This document shows positions 45,520 to 51,218 of a stretch of 51,218 nt of DNA, piece after piece. Numbering within the stretch: position 1 is the stretch's first letter; each line of letters begins with the position of its first letter. A model generated the notes under the pieces. The model saw only the letters and a program-made list of their open reading frames with translations. It made no database searches and was not told the origin of the DNA. A program made the translations under genes and the position numbers. Source of the stretch: Shewanella sp. NIFS-20-20. Its GTDB lineage: Bacteria > Pseudomonadota > Gammaproteobacteria > Enterobacterales > Shewanellaceae. The stretch lies in assembly GCF_019209865.1 (NCBI RefSeq), contig NZ_JAHUTT010000026.1, forward strand, positions 1-51,218, read 5' to 3'.

Positions 45520-46851
45520 ATGCCTAACTATCACCCATGGCTCAGCATGATTGTGCTGTTGTCGCTCACCGCTTGCCAAGATCAAACCGCTCACTCGGTC
45601 TCGCCAGCCCCCGCCACTGACCCCGCCAACGTCATGTTAAGCTTAGCGCCGCCCAGTGCCGATGATTTAGTCCCAAGCCGGATTTCTAGCCCCAGCCTAA
45701 CGGCGATCAACCAAAACCAAGAGACGGTGAGTTTTGTCACGGCTATCGCCGCCGATGCACTCAACCTTGCCCCACAATCAGTGCAAACAAGGATCAGTGA
45801 TGAATATTGGCTGACAGTCACCGGCGCTGAACTTGCTCAGGGCATCCGCCTGCCCTTGAGCCAAGGCGGCAGTGTGGTCAGGATTGCGCCAAGGGGGGAT
45901 ATCAGCAGCGGCGGGTTAATCCATGCCGAAGCCATTGCCCCGCAATCCGTGCAATTGAAAGCAATATCTGCCCGAGCCAGTACTCAACAAGCCAATACCA
46001 AGGACAACGCTAATCTAATTGCCACGATGTTAGATAGCGACAGTTTGGCCTCAGCGGGACTCACGGATAATTCCAGCGCACTGGTGATTGCCGACACCTT
46101 ATCTCCAGGTCATTATCAGCTGCAGGTGCAACAACACTTACCTGCCAGCAGCCAATACTTGGTGCATGTCAAAGAAAAACATTCGCCGTTTACCTTAGGT
46201 TTGTCAGCACCCAACATTGTCGCCATAGAAGATCAGCAATTAGCCTTAACACTATATCTACGTCAAGGCGGACAAGCGCTAAGCGCGCCTCACCTTGAGC
46301 CCAAAGTCACCCTCAGTGATGGCAATCTACAAAAGGTATCTCTGCCTCTGCAAGCGGTTGGTAATCACTGGCAATTAGCATTAACCAGTGACACCTTGGC
46401 GGCATTTCATCGCAGCAATAGCCATTTGAATGAGCTCCAAATCGATATCGAAACTCAAGTGCAAGGGCTGCCAATTAAACGCACAGTGAAAACTGCATTT
46501 AAGCCTTATGTGGCATCGGCTCGCATTCAATCTCAGGTGCTCAGCCAGTGGCAAGATGAGCTTCCAACCTCCCTTACCTTTGCTATTGATGTGCACTCCC
46601 CCGGCCGATTTGGTTTACAGGGCATACTGGTAGGTACGGATAGCCAAGGGCAAGCACAGGGAATCTTGTTGAGTCAAACGGCCGCTTGGATTACCCCAGA
46701 GCAAGATCAATTGACCCTGCAATTCGACCCGGAGCTGATCCAGCGTTCTGGATTAGTCGCACCGTTTGCGCTTAAAGCATTAACATTGAACGATCAGGGA
46801 CAAATGGCTCGGATAAGCTATCAAGCCAATGCCTTAACCTTACAGCAGTAA
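45520..46851 (+). CDS. DUF4785 lipoprotein
   Basis: 443 residues with a lipobox-like LSLTAC (Cys19) ending the signal peptide, then a Pro/Ala-rich linker. The DUF4785 body contains IADTLSPGHYQLQVQQHLPA and Ig-like strands to the end. A good AAGGAG site. Coupled to the hydrolase by a 10-bp gap, so perhaps a foldase, anchor or cofactor for it; that is inference. Other DUF4785 proteins have no firm function to my knowledge. Confidence 0.75.
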   Translation: MPNYHPWLSMIVLLSLTACQDQTAHSVSPAPATDPANVMLSLAPPSADDLVPSRISSPSLTAINQNQETVSFVTAIAADALNLAPQSVQTRISDEYWLTVTGAELAQGIRLPLSQGGSVVRIAPRGDISSGGLIHAEAIAPQSVQLKAISARASTQQANTKDNANLIATMLDSDSLASAGLTDNSSALVIADTLSPGHYQLQVQQHLPASSQYLVHVKEKHSPFTLGLSAPNIVAIEDQQLALTLYLRQGGQALSAPHLEPKVTLSDGNLQKVSLPLQAVGNHWQLALTSDTLAAFHRSNSHLNELQIDIETQVQGLPIKRTVKTAFKPYVASARIQSQVLSQWQDELPTSLTFAIDVHSPGRFGLQGILVGTDSQGQAQGILLSQTAAWITPEQDQLTLQFDPELIQRSGLVAPFALKALTLNDQGQMARISYQANALTLQQ

Positions 46852-46860
46852 CCCACCAGC

Positions 46861-46883
46861 CCCTGCGATGTTTTGTCGCAGGG
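46861..46883. terminator. Hairpin between the DUF4785 and MarR genes
   Basis: CCCTGCGA (46861-46868), loop TGTTTTG, TCGCAGGG (46876-46883). An 8-bp stem between convergent genes; no strong U-run. Confidence 0.55.
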
Positions 46884-46921
46884 CGCAATCTGTTTGCGGG
46901 TGAGCGCGGCACAATCACGCG

Positions 46922-47395
46922 TTAATCGCCTTGAATTTGACCGACAACCAACAGCGGCGAGGCATCGAGTTCATTGGCATCCATCATGGAGACAATCCGC
47001 TCAATCGATGACAATAATTGACTCTGCTCCCATTCTTCGAGGTTCTGATAACGGGTAATAAAATGTTCTTGCAACGGCTTAGGAGAACCACTGAGGAGGC
47101 TGCGACCGGACTCACTTAAAGATAAATGCACTTTTCGCTTATCCGTTTCACTGCGGGTGCGGATCACGAGTTGTTTAGCCTCTAAGCGATCGATAATCGT
47201 GGTGACCGTTGCAGGGCTTAACGCCACTTCTTTAGCGATATCTTTGGCCAAGGGGGTCGCTAAGGTTTCAATACTTTGCATTACCATTAACTGAGGCCCC
47301 GTAAGACCCGAGACTTTGTTCAGTTGGCGAGAATGGATATCAATGGCTCGGATCACTCGCCGCAGTGAAATCAAAAGTTGTTCGTATTTTTCCAT
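46922..47395 (-). CDS. MarR-family transcriptional regulator
   Basis: 157 residues. Winged helix about 35-105: LTGPQLMVMQSIETLATPLA, recognition helix LSPATVTTIIDRLEAKQLV, wing RTRSETDKRKVHLSLSESG. Its N-terminus EQLLISLRRVIRAIDIHSRQ resembles EctR/CosR-type MarR proteins, but no ectoine gene is nearby. The ATG at 47395 is preferred over an upstream frame. Divergent from the AlaX-like gene. Confidence 0.9.
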   Translation of the reverse strand: MEKYEQLLISLRRVIRAIDIHSRQLNKVSGLTGPQLMVMQSIETLATPLAKDIAKEVALSPATVTTIIDRLEAKQLVIRTRSETDKRKVHLSLSESGRSLLSGSPKPLQEHFITRYQNLEEWEQSQLLSSIERIVSMMDANELDASPLLVVGQIQGD

Positions 47396-47635
47396 AGAAT
47401 AAAAAAGTCCTTTGCCGCCCCAATTGAGCCATATCTGCACTTAGCCAGACGTATTACCCACAGCCCCACATGGTCGCGTTGGTTACCCCGTGACTAAGCC
47501 TTAGAGTGAGCAAGGGTAACAGAATTTTGACGTCATTTGGTGGCAAACTGAGATCTCGGCTGATTGTGCCGCTGCCAACATAGGCTCTGCTTTGCTATTA
47601 TCCCCCCATGAAACATCACCCTACCCTATAAAACC

Positions 47636-48529
47636 ATGACTGAGCCTCAAGTAGCCAACATCCCCATGACGGCCACGCAAGTGACCTTTACCCAGCCCAT
47701 TCATTGCCTGACCAGCCCAGTGTTGTATTGCCTGTCCCATGAGCACTCCAGTATCTTGATCACCGCAGCCACGCCGTTTCATCCCATCTCACATTTGTGG
47801 CCCGATCACCCTGCCGATCGCGGCCATATCACGATTGATGACGTAGAGCATCCGCTGATTGATTGCCTGACTGGGGCATGGGACTGCGAACAAGGGCGTT
47901 TATTTATCGACAAGGACATTCCAGTCAAGCGCTGCCAAGCCGGCTGGATATTTGTAGTGGTTCACCGCATTCAAGGGCAGCTGGCTACGCCCATCGGCAC
48001 CCAGGTGCAGCTGAGTGTGGATACTCACTATCAGCAGGCATTAAGCCGTGGCCATAGCGGTGCCCACCTAGCTGCGCTCGCTTTAAATAAGGTGTTGCAT
48101 CACGACTATTGGCGCAAAGCGCCCACGCGCATCGACGCCCTCGGTCACTTTGATTTTCATAATTATGCCGAAGAAACCAGTGTCGTCAGCCAAGATCAGT
48201 GTGTTGACCGCTATCGGTTAGGCAAAACCTTAAAAAAGCGTGGCTTTAACAGTGACTCTTTTATCCAAGATTTGCCCCAAGTGACCAAACGGGTCAATCA
48301 GCAATTGCAACAATGGCGCGACAGCGGCGTTGATATCGGTTTTGTTCGTGAAGGAGAATGCCTCAGCGACTCGCGCTATTGGCAGACCACACTGGATGAG
48401 CAGCTCGTCAGCATGCCCTGTGGCGGCACCCACGTGCAATCGATGCGTGATCTCGGCGCCCTGACGGTGGAACTCTCACTCACTACCGAGGGACATATCG
48501 ATATGGTCACTCACACAGCATGCCCCTAA
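47636..48529 (+). CDS. AlaX-like alanyl-tRNA editing protein
   Basis: 297 residues. The zinc site of the AlaRS editing domain is complete: His140-x3-His144 (RGHSGAH) and Cys262-x3-His266 (PCGGTH). It hydrolyses Ser or Gly mischarged on tRNA-Ala in trans. The N-terminal part (about 1-130) matches the AlaX-L type barrel domain loosely. No SAD-unrelated domain is visible. Monocistronic, divergent from the MarR gene; whether MarR controls it is unknown. Confidence 0.87.
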   Translation: MTEPQVANIPMTATQVTFTQPIHCLTSPVLYCLSHEHSSILITAATPFHPISHLWPDHPADRGHITIDDVEHPLIDCLTGAWDCEQGRLFIDKDIPVKRCQAGWIFVVVHRIQGQLATPIGTQVQLSVDTHYQQALSRGHSGAHLAALALNKVLHHDYWRKAPTRIDALGHFDFHNYAEETSVVSQDQCVDRYRLGKTLKKRGFNSDSFIQDLPQVTKRVNQQLQQWRDSGVDIGFVREGECLSDSRYWQTTLDEQLVSMPCGGTHVQSMRDLGALTVELSLTTEGHIDMVTHTACP

Positions 48530-48730
48530 GCTGCCATCGCTTTGCCCGAAGGCGCCACGATTGAGAATGCTAGCCCCACAAGAATAATAGCCTCGAGCAT
48601 CGCCGCTCGGCACCTCCAATTTAATCCGCCGCTAGTTGTACTGAACGATACGAGTTTGGCATAGTGGTCATGAGTGATGCCAACATAGCAATAAAACCAC
48701 GATCATGACCAATCAGATAGGATGACATAT

Positions 48731-49588
48731 ATGGCAGAACAATATACCCCAGCACGCGTATGGACCATGGATACCGCCAGCGGTGGCCAATGGGCTAGCA
48801 TAAATCGTCCCGATTCTGGGGCGCGTCATCAACAGCAATTACCCGTCGGCCAACACCCCTTACAGCTGTATTCGATGGGAACCCCAAACGGCCAAAAAGT
48901 GACCATCATGCTGGAGGAGTTGCTGGCGCTTGGTGAATCCGGCGCCGAATATGACGCTCACTTGATAAGGATTGGTGATGGCGATCAGTTCTCCTCTGGA
49001 TTTGTCGAGATCAACCCCAATTCTAAAATTCCCGCCTTAATAGACACCTCAAGCTCGCGCCCAATCAGGGTGTTTGAATCAGGCAATATTTTACTCTATC
49101 TCGCTGAGAAATTTGGTCATTTCTTGTCTCGCGACCTCAGCGAGCGCACGGAAGTCATGAACTGGCTATTTTGGTTACAAGGTTCGGCCCCCTATTTAGG
49201 TGGCGGGTTTGGTCATTTTTATAGATATGCCCCTGAGAAGTTTGAATATCCCATCAACCGCTTCACCATGGAAGTTAAACGCCAACTGGATGTACTGGAT
49301 AAGCGCTTAGCGCAACATCAGTATGTCGGCGGCGCCGATTATAGCATTGCCGATATTGCCATCTGGCCGTGGTACGGCAATCTGATGCTTGGGCAACTCT
49401 ATGACGCAGCAGAGTTTCTTGATGTGACCAGTTACCCGCATCTATTACGTTGGGCGCAGCAATTAGCGACACGACCAACACTTAATCGCGGCAAACTGGT
49501 CAATCGCAGTTGGGGGGAACCTTGGGAGCAAGTGCCCGAGCGCCATAGTGCGGCAGATATCGATAACGCCTTAGCTCAACGTGATTAG
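48731..49588 (+). CDS. yghU: Glutathione S-transferase family disulfide reductase YghU
   Basis: 285 residues, closely matching E. coli YghU (288). Features: LYSMGTPNGQKVTIMLEEL at the thioredoxin-fold start, IRIGDGDQFSSGFVEINPNS, FESGNILLYLAEKFG, and the helical domain with MNWLFWLQGSAPYLGGGFGH. It reduces disulfides with two bound glutathiones. I chose the ATG at 48731, since AGGA lies 8 nt upstream; an ATG three codons earlier abuts it. Monocistronic. Confidence 0.93.
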   Translation: MAEQYTPARVWTMDTASGGQWASINRPDSGARHQQQLPVGQHPLQLYSMGTPNGQKVTIMLEELLALGESGAEYDAHLIRIGDGDQFSSGFVEINPNSKIPALIDTSSSRPIRVFESGNILLYLAEKFGHFLSRDLSERTEVMNWLFWLQGSAPYLGGGFGHFYRYAPEKFEYPINRFTMEVKRQLDVLDKRLAQHQYVGGADYSIADIAIWPWYGNLMLGQLYDAAEFLDVTSYPHLLRWAQQLATRPTLNRGKLVNRSWGEPWEQVPERHSAADIDNALAQRD

Positions 49589-49594
49589 CCTTAA

Positions 49595-49618
49595 CGCTCC
49601 CAGATGCGACTGGGAGCG
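49595..49618. terminator. Hairpin between yghU and the lipoprotein gene
   Basis: CGCTCCCAG (49595-49603), loop ATGCGA, CTGGGAGCG (49610-49618). A 9-bp GC-rich stem between convergent genes. Confidence 0.6.
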
Positions 49619-49676
49619 ATCCACTCAGAAAGCCCAGTATCAATGGACTTTTCACCCAAGTCGCCCAGCAACCTAG

Positions 49677-50750
49677 CTAACCACAATCTTTGACCTTAGA
49701 TACATACGCCCAATATTTATTGATGCCGAGACGGTCGAGCTTCTCAATCTTTAACTCACAGCCAGAGGGGACACTGGTCACTATTGGAGCTAAGGTATAA
49801 ATGGGAAAACGCGGCTTATCAGCACGTATGTTCTTAGCGGTTGTGGTGGTGACTTTCTGACCCACTAAGCCATTCACTTGAGGGTGACTATTATCAGGCT
49901 GGAGGCCAAACTGGGCTGTTAGCTGCACTTTATCATCCGGATAATGGCCTATATACAGCCATCCCAAGCCCTGCGCGGGTACTTCATCTTGTTTCGGTAG
50001 CATATACCCTAATACGGAAGGCTTAATGGTGACGTCTTCATCGGAATGCAATAGCAACTGAATTTTTTGCATGCTTTGAATGGCATTAATCACGGCATCT
50101 TTATCGAGTGACTCGCTAAAGCTAGGTAAAATAATCTCGGATAACTTACCATTAATACCAATACGCTTAAATGTAATAGACCCGGTTAAATTATTAGCTT
50201 CAGCCGCAATAGCTAAGCCAGTAATATCCGCCAAGTCTACCCCTGAAGAAATATTATATATATTGGCAACTATTTTAGCGCCCACCCCAATTTGATATCT
50301 GGCAATATCATCTTCATCTTCTTCAGGGCTATTCATCCAAGTATGTTTTGACCATAACATGGTCACTTCATAAGACTCGCCTTCAACACTCAAATTACTG
50401 GTCAGGATTTGCCCTGTCGATTGCCCACTTAACCGACGGACATAGGTTTCAGAATCACTGTTAGATAATAAACTTAAATGGCACTTAGTTGGATTAGTAA
50501 AGGCCTTGCCGCCAACCGTCTTGGGCGATGCGGCACTGGCTAAATCACAATCGTTAAACGCCGCCAATAACGCTTTGGCACCGTCGGTGCCTTGCCAGGC
50601 AATTTTAGCTTCCATCGGTGTCTCATTGGCGTAGTAAATATTGTTGGTAGAATTGATACTGGCCTGCCCATGTGATGGCGGCGGTGATAGGGTTGACTGG
50701 CAACCCAGTAAGCTCAGCAATATTAAGGTAAGCAGAAGGTGTTTGATCAT
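49677..50750 (-). CDS. Lipoprotein of unknown function
   Basis: 357 residues with a clear lipobox LSLLGC (Cys17), so membrane anchored. The mature part is soluble, with Cys at mid-chain and near the C-terminus. I recognise no family. The start has AAGGAT 8 nt upstream and sits in AT-rich DNA. The end (ITSVPSGCELKIEKLDRLG-like region) could be a small SH3-like fold, but this is a guess. Confidence 0.7.
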   Translation of the reverse strand: MIKHLLLTLILLSLLGCQSTLSPPPSHGQASINSTNNIYYANETPMEAKIAWQGTDGAKALLAAFNDCDLASAASPKTVGGKAFTNPTKCHLSLLSNSDSETYVRRLSGQSTGQILTSNLSVEGESYEVTMLWSKHTWMNSPEEDEDDIARYQIGVGAKIVANIYNISSGVDLADITGLAIAAEANNLTGSITFKRIGINGKLSEIILPSFSESLDKDAVINAIQSMQKIQLLLHSDEDVTIKPSVLGYMLPKQDEVPAQGLGWLYIGHYPDDKVQLTAQFGLQPDNSHPQVNGLVGQKVTTTTAKNIRADKPRFPIYTLAPIVTSVPSGCELKIEKLDRLGINKYWAYVSKVKDCG

Positions 50751-51218
50751 TATTATTATCCTTATTGATTATTTTACTAACGCTATATCCATCATCACTA
50801 ATACCCCCGCCCAAACTTAATCAATAGCAAATCCATTATCTGTAGGGAAGCAAATTGACTTAATACTAAAGACTGACAAGGTGATAGAATAATAAAAGCG
50901 TAGAAGATAATTAAAGCGAGTGCCAAATAAGCCGCCAATAAGTCATTAAAATAATATCATCGCCTCAACAAAAATCGGCTGAACCAGAAATGACGCCCGG
51001 CACGCGCGACCCGCAGGTCATTGCCTGCGCCAAGATCAAGGCTAAAGGGTTAAGCTCAGTTTGCAGTAACATCGGCGTTGTTGATCAAATAGTTCACGTA
51101 ACGTACTGATCTAATGACACTTACTCTAATTACTCAACTCGGTAACTAACAGGCATACCTAGTCTTATGACTTTGTTCATTGCCTTGACGTTAGCTAACA
51201 CCTCTCCGACTTGTGCAT
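50751..51218. other. 468-bp region to the window edge, no complete gene
   Basis: AT-rich at first (50751-50960), then mixed. At the far end a minus-strand frame (51130-51218, open to the edge, ends VIRLGMPVSYRVE, TAA at 51130-51132) could be the 3' end of a gene outside the window. With 28 codons this may be chance. No repeat or hairpin stands out. Confidence 0.3.

Noticed and set aside
1..51218. Mobile elements, CRISPR arrays or att sites
   Set aside because: I found no transposase, integrase, direct-repeat array or spacer pattern. The tRNA array shows no integrase or truncated tRNA copy next to it.

Overview
The window looks like chromosome from a marine gammaproteobacterium, most likely Shewanella or a close relative. 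The basis is the clpB-pgeF-rluD-bamD block beside an rRNA operon, the tRNA-Leu/tRNA-Phe array, a very large S8 protease with a GlyGly-CTERM tail, TonB-dependent receptors, and families common in that group (DUF3069, DUF4447, DUF4785). No insertion sequence, prophage, integrase or CRISPR array was recognised. All assignments come from reading the sequence and recalling families; no database search was run.

Layout. Positions 1-303 hold the leader, boxA and two promoters of an rRNA operon that reads leftward out of the window. Then come a small DUF4124 protein, clpB with a near-consensus sigma-32 promoter, pgeF and rluD, and the divergent bamD. At 6.4-10.3 kb an overlapping three-gene minus-strand operon encodes an RND/MMPL-type exporter, a ferritin-like diiron protein and a FabH-like ketosynthase; this is the best candidate for an undescribed small-molecule or lipid system. 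At 10.5-11.55 kb there are eight tRNAs (3 Phe, 5 Leu-CAG). Next are a chemoreceptor, a DUF4097 protein, a LysR regulator, the 1634-residue secreted subtilase, rsuA, SMI1/KNR4 and DUF4447 proteins, an 860-residue TonB receptor with two palindromes upstream, yehS-like, maeA, DUF3069, PAP2 and queG.

From 30.6 to 35.4 kb lies a methionine/cobalamin region. It holds a dodecin gene interrupted by an amber codon at its flavin-stacking Trp, divergent metR with tandem MetJ boxes between them, an HDOD protein, and btuB. btuB has a B12 riboswitch, a ribosome-binding-site-sequestering hairpin, and a promoter covered by MetJ boxes. metC lies further right at 43.1 kb. This suggests that SAM/MetJ and B12 jointly control cobalamin uptake.

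From 35.5 to 37.6 kb a yqhD plus DJ-1/PfpI operon (aldehyde detoxification) has a strong promoter with a TAGAC-N5-GTCTA palindrome in it. At 38.7-39.4 kb are the eroded remains of hypE and hypA (NiFe-hydrogenase maturation), each missing an essential cysteine. The right end carries a TrmY-like SPOUT methyltransferase, a DUF2157/DUF4401/GDYXXLXY membrane operon, metC, a secreted alpha/beta hydrolase with a DUF4785 lipoprotein, a MarR regulator, an AlaX-like editing protein, yghU and an unrecognised lipoprotein.
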